A stretch of DNA of 64,000 nt from Atrina japonica (Eukaryota; Mollusca; Bivalvia; Pterioida; Pinnidae). The position numbers were made by a program, and so were the translations under genes. The stretch covers positions 460,524 to 524,523 of the forward strand of contig BROG01000530.1 of assembly GCA_030159075.1 (NCBI GenBank), read 5' to 3'. Shown piece by piece: positions 38,083 to 49,390 of this stretch (its first letter is position 1; the number at the start of each line of letters is the position of its first letter). Under the pieces are notes generated by a model that searched no databases, was not told the origin of the DNA, and saw only the letters and a program-made list of their open reading frames with translations.

Positions 38083-38188
38083 ATCAAGTAGTTCATTAGT
38101 GTATAATGAGGTATCGAACTCTCGACCTACGGCATAAACTACCTGCCTCCCATACACAACACCCTAATCACTCGGCCATCTACGTAAT
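38083..38188 (-). mobile_element. tRNA-headed SINE copy, minus strand
   Basis: Read on the minus strand: GTAGATGGCCGAGTGATTAG, a variable middle, then GCCGTAGGTCGAGAGTTCGA. A-box and B-box are both recognisable and the same blocks occur at 41262, 47881 and 48240. The 3' part differs from those copies and matches the duplicated 37383 segment. No acceptor stem closes, so it is not a working tRNA. Confidence 0.7.
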
Positions 38189-38249
38189 AACAAATATCAA
38201 AGTTTCATTGGGACTCCATACATAAGAACTCAGTGGAAGTTAAATACTT

Positions 38250-38250
<1 letters not shown>

Positions 38251-38305
<55 letters not shown>

Positions 38306-38378
38306 TGTGTGTATGTGTCTGTCTGTCTGTCTGAGTGTGTCTGTGTGTGCATGTGTATGTGTCTGTGTGTGCTTGTGC

Positions 38379-38411
<33 letters not shown>

Positions 38412-38442
38412 AGTGTGTATCTGTGTGTGTGTGTGTGTGTGT
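38251..38442. repeat. (GT)n with (GTCT)n interruptions
   Basis: About 50 bp of pure GT is followed by mixed GT and GTCT stretches, then GT again. Cys-Val and Thr-His frames are by-products. Confidence 0.97.
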
Positions 38443-38727
38443 TATATTGTGTATAGTATCTGTATATGTCTGACCATTCATTATTGCTACGTATGATTAG
38501 ATCAAAACTATATAAAATAATGAACGACGGGATTGTTCCATCTTTGATTTACTTTCAATATCCTACAATCTTATAGAACTTATTTTTCTTTTGTTTCTAT
38601 TGTTGACGAAGTACTAACGATAGCAACACATATCACTTCTATTAGTTCTTTGTGGTTTTCACTTATTTCAATATCATGTAAAGACCGTTGTTCTTCATAA
38701 ATTAATCTGTCTATCAACAAGTATTGA

Positions 38728-39075
38728 AAAGACATTCGACACTTCCCAATACTTTCTCTTCTATGCTGCACCACACCAAATAATAAGGTGTTATCATTAA
38801 CAGCTCGGGACAAGATTGATGAAGCAATAAGATTTGATTCAGTTAACGGAAAAATAAAACTAATACATCAGTCTTCATACGATTTAGTAAAGGACGCGTC
38901 ATACGCCCCGGTGAAAGTGTTTATAGTTGCAGAAAAACTGATAGATAAACCAATTCATGGCGATAACCATTTGATAGCAAAGCGCATGAATGACCTTGGG
39001 GCACCAATATATAACAATGTGCCTCATAAGTTCGGACACTGTGGGATATCCATTGATATTGGTTTAATATACTGA
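38728..39075 (+). CDS. Open frame ~115 codons, no ATG, unknown
   Basis: The frame is open from just after a stop at 38725 to a TGA at 39073. Its composition is balanced, with mixed charged and hydrophobic residues, unlike the simple-repeat frames nearby. There is no early ATG, so if real it would be an internal or last exon, or a pseudogene fragment. An overlapping minus-strand frame (38580-38868) is also open. I recognise no domain in either. Confidence 0.15.
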   Translation, partial: KDIRHFPILSLLCCTTPNNKVLSLTARDKIDEAIRFDSVNGKIKLIHQSSYDLVKDASYAPVKVFIVAEKLIDKPIHGDNHLIAKRMNDLGAPIYNNVPHKFGHCGISIDIGLIY

Positions 39076-39518
39076 TACTAAAACAACATGTGTTTGTTCA
39101 CGCCGTTACAGACCCAATCAATCAAAATGAGACTGAGATGAATACAAGAAATTATCCAAGGATATAAACTAATATTTGAGTTTGGCACATGAAAAATCAT
39201 TTATTATATTCAACGGCGGCAGTAAACTCTATTATACCCCATAGAACAATTTTCTGATAACCCAATACTAATCATAATGGTACATTAGTTTTTGTTAACA
39301 TTGATGATCAAGATTGAGAAGTGTCTGATTACATTGTTTCTGAAGAATGACTTCTGATTACGATACAGTTAGATGATATTAGCACGTGTTACAATTCGTT
39401 CTGTTTCTGTTGAGCAATTAATATAATACATTCGATCAGATAATGTAATCAGTCGAGAAAAAAAGTTTGTTTTAAAATATTTACCACTAACTATAGTTTC
39501 AAAAATAATAGTAAAAAC

Positions 39519-39527
39519 AACAACAAC

Positions 39528-39558
<31 letters not shown>

Positions 39559-39570
39559 CTGATGATGATG
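39519..39570. repeat. (GAT)n microsatellite
   Basis: About 50 bp of GAT/ATG with one GCT interruption, preceded by CAA units. Confidence 0.95.
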
Positions 39571-39648
39571 ATAAGATTTCCATTTCAATGAATAGTATGA
39601 AATAATTTATAAATCATATGCTTATGCTGCTACTACTACTCCTACTGT

Positions 39649-39651
39649 TAC

Positions 39652-39694
<43 letters not shown>

Positions 39695-39763
39695 ACTAAT
39701 AATAACAAATATATTATTATTATGATGATGATTATGATGATGATTATGATGATGATGATGATG

Positions 39764-39844
<81 letters not shown>

Positions 39845-39845
39845 T
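39649..39845. repeat. (AAT)n and (ATT)n compound microsatellite
   Basis: About 40 bp of AAT, a short mixed stretch of ATT and GAT units, then about 80 bp of pure ATT. Confidence 0.97.
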
Positions 39846-40649
39846 TACCACTATTATGACTACATAGATATAGATATAGACAGATATATATCCAGTAGAT
39901 ATAGTGTTCTTTCTCTCCGGATTCATTCATCAATTCTAGTGGGACTTTCTTTATTTGAATTTATTATAAGAGGTGTATTGTTCTTGCTGTGTTCAATTCA
40001 ATTATACCGCACATAGGACACATCGATGTATAATTAAAATAGATTGTACACAGTGATCTGCATGGGAATGAAACGCAACTGAATAAAACACTAGTTCGCT
40101 GTACATTTTCGTGTGTTGTAAGTTGACTTTGGAAGCAATGTGATTCATGTAAATTGTGGTTGGAATCAAAATAGATTTGCTTTTGGTTTACAATTTACAT
40201 ATCTTTATGTCAATACATTTTTAGGTTTTCAGAACTAAAATTTTTAAAGATGAACATTCTAGTACTTCTGAGACAAGATTTCAAATATTGATTTTCAGAG
40301 AAACAATACATCACTTCGCGATAGCCTACAGTTTATCCCAGCAAATCTGGTGAGTGAATTTTAGTAAACATTTCAGTACCATTGGCAATATCAAATATAG
40401 CCAGTCATAGCAGAATACACTTTATATTGTCTTTTGAAAAGTCTCACTCAGTAGCTAAGTGTTATGGTAATTCTGCTCCATTACCAAATTCATTCCTGGC
40501 GGATGGTTTTATGACTTAGAACGTATTCAGTAATATCCCTATTTAATGACTAATTTCCGGTATCACCAGCCTCAATTTGATGAGTGTTTTTTTAAATCAG
40601 TTATAAAATGACACTGAATTTCTTAAACTTGATGCAAATAATTGTTACA
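39846..40649. other. Intergenic DNA, nothing recognised
   Basis: No feature recognised. Confidence 0.4.
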
Positions 40650-40835
<186 letters not shown>

Positions 40836-41215
40836 GGCATGTGTGTGTGTTCGAATTGTTTTATATTTGTGTATTTCATGTAGTAGAATTCTTCTCCTCA
40901 TATTTATCTTCACGTTCTATTCGTAGGCTTCATTTGTAGTTTCATTTGTTTTACTGGAAGTACTTCAACGGGGAAGCAACGCAGAGTCAACCGATAATGA
41001 CATATTATTGAGTTGCTAAATTTATTCCATTGCCTCATTAGAACACCCTACAAGTTTCACATTGTAACCTTACCAGTCTTAAAGTGTATCCATATCACTT
41101 CATCCTTAATTGACAAGTGATCTCACTGAGGCCAGTAATGTAAAGTGTGTGTCATTGGCAAATTGTACCCATTTCATCATCAAGGTGTTTCTTCTTTTCA
41201 CGTCACTTGACCTCT

Positions 41216-41460
41216 TATATATATTCTACTCACGGTCATCGAAACATTCATTTTTTAATGCATAGATGGCGCAGTTGTTAGGACGTCGTGCATGAGGGCC
41301 AGGCGATTGGTGCCGTAGGTCGAGAATTGAACCCCAACCGGGGAATGGTGAGTTTTTAGGTGCCTTGTTATTTCTGTATTTGTGCTGTCTGTTTGATTCA
41401 GAATAGTATCATTTCTGATCCAAGGTCCATAGTTAATGTTCAATGTTGTAGTGATATTTG

Positions 41461-41465
<5 letters not shown>
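41216..41465 (+). mobile_element. tRNA-headed SINE copy running into (AT)n
   Basis: TAGATGGCGCAGTTGTTAGG, then ACGTCGTGCATGAGGGCCAG, GCCGTAGGTCGAGAATTGAA and a body ending CCATAGTTAATGTTCAATGT and GTGCTTTATA. The same blocks in the same order occur at 47860-48090. Upstream, ATTCTACTCACGGTCATCGA is shared with 48200. The terminal TTTATATA passes directly into an 88-bp (AT)n tract. Confidence 0.8.
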
Positions 41466-41546
<81 letters not shown>

Positions 41547-41553
41547 TATATAT
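41466..41553. repeat. (AT)n microsatellite at SINE 3' end
   Basis: About 88 bp of AT with one AATA phase change. The equivalent position in the sister SINE at 48085 has only TTATATAGAC. Confidence 0.98.
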
Positions 41554-42479
41554 GAGAGGGTTCTAGGGCAGGGAACACAATGATGCTCGCACAGAGAATA
41601 AAATTATCTTAATAAGTCTTGGGAATGGACCTTTTCCGAATTGAACATTATAATATTATGCATCTTCAACGAAAAATGTGTCCTACATAACTTCCGGTTA
41701 ATGAGGTTATCGCATAGGTGACCAGAAATATGTATTCCGTACAGTGAAAAGAGCCAGATTCGAGAAGTAGCCTAAAGTAAAGGCATAACACTTGTCAACT
41801 TTACAAGAATGAATATTTAGGTTAACTTTTACCAACTCAAATGACCTGAAACAAAATATCATTAAATATCGTCAATTTAGATATTACGAGACCGGAAATA
41901 AGCTAGGTCACATTTCTGTGAACGTCACGTGATCCGTGTACAAAATATTCCACAAAACTGAACGTAATGTGACAACTAGAAAAAGGTCTTTTGCAATGGA
42001 GTTCGACTGAGAGATATCGAACACAAGGTAGAGCAATATCCGCATATTTATTTCCCTCATTACATTTTCACATCACTTTGTTAAAGAAAGTACATTTTAA
42101 TGTATCACACAGGTGGCAGTGCAATTCATATCCTCATTGGTTGGATTTAAACATGGAACAATAAGACTTATCATATGTATAATGTCCTTCAGACAAAATA
42201 AAAATTGGCTGTGGCACACCACTAATACAATAAAAAATAAATAGGTTTAATACCAAATGTACTTGAAATATTGAAATACCCTTTTCTAACACAATCTATT
42301 TTGGTTTTGCTTTTTTTTCGACTTCAAGTTAAGGCGTCAATATATACATAATCATTTACAATATCAGTTTTATCTTTTTCATCACATTATGAAAATCCTT
42401 GCTAAAATGTTGAAATACAGGAAGCGTTTACCTGCCTCTCCAACAAAGTGGTGGTCAGATTTCATTGTGTATATCTATA
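41554..42479. other. Intergenic DNA, nothing recognised
   Basis: No feature recognised. Confidence 0.4.
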
Positions 42480-42690
42480 AATCTGTGTGCGTGTGTGTAT
42501 GTGTGTGCCTGCGTGTCTCTGTCCGTGTGTGTGCGTGCGTGTGTGCCCGTGGGTGTATGTGTTTGTGCCTGTGTGCATGTATGTGCGTATGTGTGCGATT
42601 TTTGTGCGTGTATGTGCGTCTTTGCGTTTGTGTGCATGCATGTGTGAATTTTTGTGCGTGTGTATGTGTGTGCGCGTGTGTTTGTGTGTT
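42480..42690. repeat. Degenerate (GT)n-rich tract, 210 bp
   Basis: GT repeats with frequent GC, CC and TA interruptions; an aged microsatellite. The Cys/Val-rich frames up to 110 codons are by-products. Confidence 0.9.
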
Positions 42691-42800
42691 ATATCAACCT
42701 TATATTTTTTCAGCAGTTTAACACATACGTTTATCGGGTCACGGAAAGAATGATCTGCAATGTGTTTTACGCAACGGTCAACACATATTTGGGTTATATA

Positions 42801-43076
42801 GTGACGGCCAATCCTCGACTCTGGATCGTGATGTCGTGAGTTCGAGTCTCGCCGGCGACAGGTTGGTTTCCTGTCTTTCGGATGAGACAGTAAAAACTGG
42901 AGGTCCCGTGTCACAGTAGGTGTCGGCACGTTAAAGAACCCTCACTGCTCAATAGCCGTAAGTGCCGAGCATAGGCCAAAATTTGAAGCCCTTCACCGGC
43001 ATTTGGTGACGTCTCCATATGAGTGAAATATTCTTGAGTGGGACGTTAAACAACAATAAACAAACAAACAAACAAA
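42801..43076 (+). mobile_element. Full-length tRNA-derived SINE
   Basis: This is the best SINE in the window. The tRNA-like head starts GTGACGGCCAATCCTCGACT and carries a B-box GAGTTCGAGTCTCG at about 42838. The central block is CTTTCGGATGAGACAGTAAA and GGTCCCGTGTCAC; GGCACGTTAAAGAACCCTCA follows. The 3' end is TTCTTGAGTGGGACGTTAAA, CAACAATAA and CAAA repeats to 43076. Conserved central blocks of this kind define SINE superfamilies such as the Deu and Meta types; which one applies is not decided here. LINE-dependent retrotransposition is expected. Confidence 0.9.
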
Positions 43077-43215
43077 GCCAATTTGTAACGTCAGTGGAGA
43101 GTACCCAGGCAGAGACCACTGGTCTTCCGCAAGTATACTGACAAGACTCACAAAAGCTGTGACGGGATTGTAACCCACACTCACTATAGGCAGGAGATAT
43201 GGTGGGTCTCTAACA
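43077..43215 (-). mobile_element. Second SINE, tail-to-tail with the first
   Basis: On the minus strand: CGGTGGCTGTTAGAGACCCA, then GTGGGTTACAATCCCGTCAC (B-box-like) and GGAAGACCAGTGGTCTCTGC, ending at the CAAA tail of the plus-strand SINE. It is probably a fragment of another SINE type inserted at, or beside, the tail. Confidence 0.55.
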
Positions 43216-43879
43216 GCCACCGATTATTTTCAGTGAAATGTACATTTTTTCAAAACGCATACTAAGCTGGTATGTAGAATGGATAGATATGCAATCTACT
43301 TGTTGGCTTTTTATCGCTCTGATAGACAAGATTGTATTTCAATGTGTATATTTGATACTTGTCATGGGAAATTTACGAAACGTCAATGAAATTAATCATA
43401 ATTTGCAGGAACTTAATAAAAAAATGAAAAATAACAATTGTAACAAAGACGAAGATATGTGAAAAACAATAAATTTCATATAAAAGCATTACATTGAGAC
43501 CATTATTATCAATACGTGTCGACTTGAGATAAAACAATGATATACTTTAGGAACAAAATGAAAGACAATATATCAACATTGATAAATTACAGACAAGTTC
43601 TAGGAATTTAATACACTTATATGATTCAGCAAATGAGTGTTTGCGGTGAGTCTGACAATTCTCGGTTCCACTTTTCTGTTGGACAGGTTCTAAATCCATA
43701 AAACTACAAAATACATCTGTATCCAAAATATTTATATGAACTGTATATACACGAACATATATGAAAATACACAAAAGCACAGATATACTCCCATACATTA
43801 CACTTTCACACATGTATCTACAGACATATTGACATCCCATATCCACAAAAATGAAAATCAAGAGTGGCGGTGAAGTTTT
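43216..43879. other. Intergenic DNA, nothing recognised
   Basis: A 74-codon frame at 43238-43462 begins with ATG but shows no motif. Confidence 0.4.
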
Positions 43880-43944
43880 GCCTGTGCGTGTGTGTGTGTG
43901 TGCGTGCGTGTGTGTGTATGTGTGTGTGTGTGTGCACGTGCGGT
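43880..43944. repeat. Interrupted (GT)n microsatellite
   Basis: About 65 bp of GT with GC and TA interruptions. Confidence 0.93.
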
Positions 43945-45951
43945 TATGTTTTTGCATATGTGCGCGTTTGTGTTTGATAAGATTAAAATGTGTATTTTCT
44001 TAATAAAGCCATAGCATTCCAGATTTATAAAATTCATAAAATTCTATTTACAAAAAAAAAACATTTAAATCAATTATACCAGACAAAATATGAAAATAAA
44101 TGGATAAATCTGATTACCACTACCACTGCGATGTGAATGACAGATGGGATTTTATTTCCAAAAAGATGATGAATAAGATTTAAATATTTCTATTTAAGTT
44201 CTTTGTACATGACGAATTTAAATTTAATATTTTGATATGCGTTATCGATCGTTTTATGGGATATTTGTTAGTGCTGTACGGCAGATTGTTTAATATATCG
44301 TCTGTTCACTGAGGAGTTAGTGATTCGATTGACGTCAAGTTGGGAAGAATTTCAACAACTCTATCGAACTCAAAATGCAACAGTTTTCGTTATTGCCTAT
44401 TCGACATATGGTCGTTGGAAAGTTTACCGAAAGAAAAATTGCGACAAGGCTAAATGTTTCTGAACATGTCACAACCGCATATATGTTTTACATATAAAAC
44501 CATTGCATACAGTTGCAGGTTATAAAGTTATTTATTATTATTTTTTTGGAGATATAGTGATAGGTATAAGTATATTTTTAACGGCGCTAAATAAATATTT
44601 CAATTATCATGAAACATTCATAAAATGAATGCATTGTAAATTGTAAACATATTCCCACTGTATTTGCTAATTTTAATCATTAATGACAACACTGCCGCGA
44701 ACTGCTGGAATCAACATGTTTATTAACCTATTACATGTTTCTACGTGTCGATGATACTGTATCGACATCTGTCCAATTATTTATTGTTAATTCTGATGTA
44801 TCTTTACAATTGTACATATGATGATACGATATGTATGCATGTGTAATACGTCTATTTCTAGGAGATTGTGACTGCATACATTTACCAAAGAAGCTGCTAG
44901 GAGTAATATAATAAGGCGAAAGATATAAAATAAAATTAAATTCGCAATATATTAGACAAGAGATCCGCTGAAAAATTAACAATTTATCCCGTATACAACA
45001 TTACCAGAGCCCAGCCACCAATTATTTTTCAATACTCTTGCTCAAACTTTATTTCATTATTTTGACTATATAATGGTTTGTAAAAGTTTGGCGTTTGATG
45101 ATTAGGGGACATATTGTTTTTCATCATTTACATGTAAATTTTGCGTCACAATTGTGATTTTCCTGTATTACACGTATTCAATACGTTGAGTCCATACCCA
45201 AACATTTTTTTTAATATTTCTGAAATTTTCTTCAAATGAGCAATAACTTTTACCATTATTTACAATTGCATGCCTGTAATATACAAACATGTCCAGTTAC
45301 AGATTATGTTGTTTTACCTTAAAATCACGAACTGCTGGTTGAGCTTGGGTATTGATCAAAGCTGGTGACTTCAAACCAAGATTGAGAATGAACAGATCTG
45401 TATAAAAATAATCGCCATATTGTCTTAGGAATTTTAACATACTAATGTCGCCATTGTGATTTACAGCACATACAAATATTTTGACCAATTCGTCGTACAA
45501 TTATATTTAAATACCAATAATCACAGCGACATTTCCGAGGTGCAAATACACTTCAAACACATTTTAAACAAACTAAAGATATACCGGAGTAATAATGTTT
45601 ACACTAAATCATAAACAAATAAAACCGCCATAAAACATACTCCCCAATCCAGTAATAAACTAACATTAAACGTCTTGATAAAATAAAACTAACTATATAA
45701 ACTTAACAAGTTAACGTTTATATATATATATATATAGTTGAATAAATTCAACTTTTGAACCTATAATTGACTTCAGCTCGATCATATGTGACCCTCTCAT
45801 ATAACAGATAGATTTTTATAATTTGTATAAACCTAAATTCTTGTTGAATGATTTCCACAATAGTTAGATTTTCTTATATGCTGTTGACAGATTCAAATAA
45901 CACGTTGCCGTAGATATCTTTCATTTTATATCTTTTTGTATGATTTACCTG
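43945..45951. other. Intergenic DNA, short (AT)n only
   Basis: A short (AT)n tract lies at about 45718-45737. No other feature was recognised over 2 kb. Confidence 0.4.
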
Positions 45952-46034
45952 TTAATGCCTGTTTAGATGTTTACAATCCTAGTGTTGTTGTCAGCACAAA
46001 ATGAGAGTATAATACTCATCTAAACAGGCATTAA
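45952..46034. mobile_element. 83-bp hairpin, 18-bp perfect arms
   Basis: TTAATGCCTGTTTAGATG at 45952-45969 is exactly inverted at 46017-46034, with a 47-bp loop. It is a candidate solo MITE. Confidence 0.75.
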
Positions 46035-46229
46035 TAAGTTTAGTGCACCAAGAGACGTAATGCCAAGCAATATACTATTTGCTTGTCCTCTACGACCCTC
46101 TACAGTGCAGTAAGCTATTCTGCTTAGGGAAAATAACTCTGTCAAGCAAAAGGTAATTTCACCTACCAAATGTCACAATGATGCCTGACACCGGTCATTA
46201 CAGCGTCAAAATTGCAAAGACCTAATTCA

Positions 46230-46703
46230 ATGGAATTTCAACGATACATCATGGTGTGCTTTTACCTTTATCGATCACAAATACAAATTTGGTGTGTCAT
46301 TTCCAAGTCATATCATGCGCTAGTTATTTTGGAACTCAGCGGATGTTGTGTTTTGCTAAATGCAATAAAATTTGTCTTGCTGAGAAAAATAGGCGGACGC
46401 AATTTCTACAAGTATTTAGAGTTTATGCGCCATCTACAAAAACATAACATTGTTGTATTATTTGATGCAAGTGCAAACGGAAATTCATATTCCAAGCCAA
46501 CAATGTATCGTTTCTTGCTTCCGTTTGCAGATTCGCTTTGTTTTGAACACATGAACTTCAATTATCCCAAAAATACGAATGCTTCAGTGAAAATGAATTG
46601 TAGACTTGTCAATATTTCTATTATAACGTGGTTTGTTGATACATTGCAACACACGAAACACTTTGGCAATCATATCGATAACGAAACAGTGACGTGGAAC
46701 TGA
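46230..46703 (+). CDS. Orphan ORF, 157 codons from ATG, unknown
   Basis: This is the longest open frame in the window not produced by a tandem repeat. The frame is open further upstream but the first ATG is at 46230. Composition is mixed, with several Cys, His and aromatic residues (for example MYRFLLPFADSLCFEHMNF near the centre). No domain, signal peptide or transmembrane pattern is recognised. No intron signals or homologous copy were seen, and chance is quite possible in 64 kb. Confidence 0.2.
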   Translation: MEFQRYIMVCFYLYRSQIQIWCVISKSYHALVILELSGCCVLLNAIKFVLLRKIGGRNFYKYLEFMRHLQKHNIVVLFDASANGNSYSKPTMYRFLLPFADSLCFEHMNFNYPKNTNASVKMNCRLVNISIITWFVDTLQHTKHFGNHIDNETVTWN

Positions 46704-47859
46704 TCATCTTATCACCTGTAGATGTGGTCACGAAAAATACATGGTACATAAATGTTTTTCTTGATTGATATGAGATGAATGGATTTGTTAGACATATTTC
46801 TCCGTTTCAGGGAAAGACGGAATTATAAGCGTCTTTATGATGTCTTTATTATTATTATTATATTTTTTATGTCAACAAAATCTTGTCAAAATAAAATTTA
46901 CAGATACAACAGTGTTACTCGTCAGGAAGTCAAAAGTAAAAATGAACACAAATAATTTCATCAGTCCATTTCTGATTTATTTTCATCGTGTATGCATCTT
47001 ACCTCTCTTTTCTTGCTTCTTTGGCTCTTGTAGTTTATTCTACTAGGTATAATTTTTTGGATTGCAGGTTGTGTTTCAAAATATATCGGAATCCTCAGGT
47101 GATTATCTAACTTTCACTGTCGAGGTATTTTCACTTCAGTCAATTTCCTTTTGGGATGGTTGTCGGTAAAACGAATTATCGTTCGCATCAATCAATTATT
47201 TGACATTTTGCAACCGTTTTGTATTGCATTTAGACGGAGCCTGGTCCAACAACAAAGTCGTTCACTGAAGCATCAAATAACGTTAATAGAGCAAAAACAC
47301 AACAGTTACATATTGCTATGTTATAAAAGATCAAAGAATAGAATCACTGCACAAATCGAAATACTGTCGGTAATGCAGTGTATGACGTAGAAATTACCTG
47401 AAAAGATGATGTAAAATACTATCATGAAAGTTGAACTTATAAGTCAAAGGATGTTTATCAAGGTGAATGATGTGTGATAATAGCTAGACAAATAGCACCA
47501 GTTTAAAGAAGTATCTTTTTAAAATAAACGTAATGCTGCAATTTAACATAATTTCCTCAATAAAGGTATTTTTATTTTGCATTTAATCAAAGTTGAATGT
47601 TCAATTACGTAGCGAAGCATTTCTGGAAAATTCAAAGCATGCGAAATTGATTTTTATATTCTTACAAGCTTGAAAAAAATTAATGACTGCATTACATTCT
47701 GCTATGCCCATCAGACTGTTCTAATGTAATTATAATAAATAGAAATAGTACATAAGAGATACATAAATAAAGCTTATAATGAGAGTTTAGTGTAACCGTA
47801 CTCTAGAGAAATGTTTCTACAGCTAACATATATTTCTTGTAAATGAGCAATATATACAT
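46704..47859. other. Intergenic DNA, nothing recognised
   Basis: Frames at 46837-47046 and 47151-47390 show no motif. Confidence 0.4.
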
Positions 47860-48090
47860 TGTTTTTGTGAATGCGTAAATGGCCAAGTGGTTAGGACGTC
47901 GTGCATGAGGGCCAGGCGATTGGTGGCGTAGGTCGAGTGTTCGAACCCCTGCCGGAGCATGGTGAGTTTGTAGGTGCCTAGTTATTTCTGTGTTTGTGCT
48001 TTACGTATGATTTATTTTCACAGAACATTATCTTTTCTGATCCAAGCTCCATAGTTAATGTTCAATGTTGAGTGATAATTGTGCTTTATA
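47860..48090 (+). mobile_element. tRNA-headed SINE copy, tandem pair, first
   Basis: AAATGGCCAAGTGGTTAGGA, CGTCGTGCATGAGGGCCAGG and a good B-box TGTTCGAACCCC near 47938, then GGTGAGTTTGTAGGTGCCTA and a body ending TTAATGTTCAATGTTGAGTG. Matches 41216-41465 closely throughout. Confidence 0.8.
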
Positions 48091-48179
48091 TAGACTTATA
48101 TTTCTCTCCACTACATGCATCGTCAATCGATACATTGTCATTAACATAAGAATTAAACACCTTCACCTCTTTCTCTACG

Positions 48180-48345
48180 ACCGAGTTCTCATGTTCGGAA
48201 TTCTACTCATCGCTATCGAAATATTTTTTTTTGAATGTGTAGATGGCCAAGTGGTTAGGACGTTAAGCATGGGTGCCGTAGGTCGAAAGTTCTAACCCAG
48301 CCGGGGCATGGTGAGTTTGTAGGTACCTAGTTATTTCTCTCTCTC
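48180..48345 (+). mobile_element. tRNA-headed SINE copy, tandem pair, second
   Basis: GTAGATGGCCAAGTGGTTAG, with a deletion in the middle of the head, then GCCGTAGGTCGAAAGTTCTA and GGTGAGTTTGTAGGTACCTA. It lies about 360 bp downstream of the first copy in the same orientation and is truncated into a CT-rich stretch (48336-48400). Confidence 0.75.
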
Positions 48346-48400
48346 ATCTCCTATATATCTCTCTCATTTTCTATTCTCTCTCTCCTTATTTTTCTCTTAG

Positions 48401-49074
48401 GATAATAGAAATATTTTCAGATTAAAGATATTTTTTAATCTGAAATTTACAGACGTTTTCAAATCTGATTTACACGTTTTCACCAATAACAGCTGAAAAA
48501 AATAGTATAACACAATTTACTCAAGTTATGTTGAGACAGCAGCACTTTCGTCACATGGATATTTTGCTTCATACATCATGTTTGACAAATAAAAGAATTG
48601 TCGGCATTTTAAACTCGAAGATAAAAATATAATAATCTGTAACACTTTCTTGTTAATTCATTATAATAAATTTTATTGAAGTATTCCTAGAAGTTTCTTT
48701 TATAGTATAACAGTTCATAACTTTGGAATTTGATACTTTTACACAAGAAAATTGATATATTCTTTATATATATCAAACGCACATAGACCCCTTCGAGTTG
48801 TTCGTCACAATAGGATACACTGTCTAGGAAAACATCACTTCCGGTTAAGCAGTTTATCGTATATACGAACTGGTATAATGGATATCATTCCGTAATATGT
48901 ATCAGATAACCACTAGGTCGTTGCCACTGCTGGTGGACCATTTGAGTCCCAGAGGGTATACATAAACCTAGTAACTGGTATTTCAGTACCAGCTGTTCAT
49001 CTTATACTAAAGTAATATTTTGCACTGTTAATATCATTTAAATTCGAAAATTTTCTAAAGCTAAGATAGTCATT
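48401..49074. other. Intergenic DNA, nothing firm
   Basis: A stretch near 48920-48960 with ATTTGAGTCCCAGAGGGT weakly resembles a tRNA B-box but has no matching A-box. Confidence 0.35.
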
Positions 49075-49240
49075 TTTTTTTTACAATGGATACTCTTAGA
49101 CGGATTTCGGCTATGCTTTTAGAGATATTATTTGACCTTGTATGATACCACTTTATCCTTAGAAAAAAGAGATACTTTTCAAATTGGAGCTCAACTGATG
49201 AAGTCTTATTGACAGAACCGATATCGTCTTGAGCATTATA
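49075..49240 (+). repeat. Dispersed repeat, copy 2 of 3
   Basis: TTTGACCTTGTATGATACCA and GAGCTCAACTGATGAAGTCT then TATTGACAGAAC. Matches 59855-60005 over about 150 bp and 16335-16401 over its last part. It lies 85 bp upstream of the RT pseudogene block. Confidence 0.65.
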
Positions 49241-49324
49241 AGTTTGGTATTATGTTTATAATATTTGAAAAGCAATCTAGCGGAAAGTTATTTAACTTGT
49301 AAGCAAATATAAAAACTCTCAGAT

Positions 49325-49390
49325 ACCAAAGTATAAATCAATAAAATGTCCAGGACATAGATACAAATCCGGTAAAAATGGACAAACACA
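49325..49390 (-). mobile_element. Inverted terminus of RT element
   Basis: CTCAGATACCAAAGTATAAA, then a segment with TGTCCAGGACATAGATACAA and ACAAACACAGACCTG. This is the reverse-oriented tail of the element, the same strand order as at 62400-62480. Plus-oriented RT coding sequence begins directly after it. Confidence 0.75.

Noticed and set aside
42389..42929. ORFs of 110 and 155 codons over the GT-rich tract
   Set aside because: They combine GT-repeat translation with the reverse strand of the SINE head.
48890..48965. Possible tRNA-like sequence (ATTTGAGTCCCAG)
   Set aside because: Only a weak B-box match is present, with no A-box at the right distance and no foldable cloverleaf seen.
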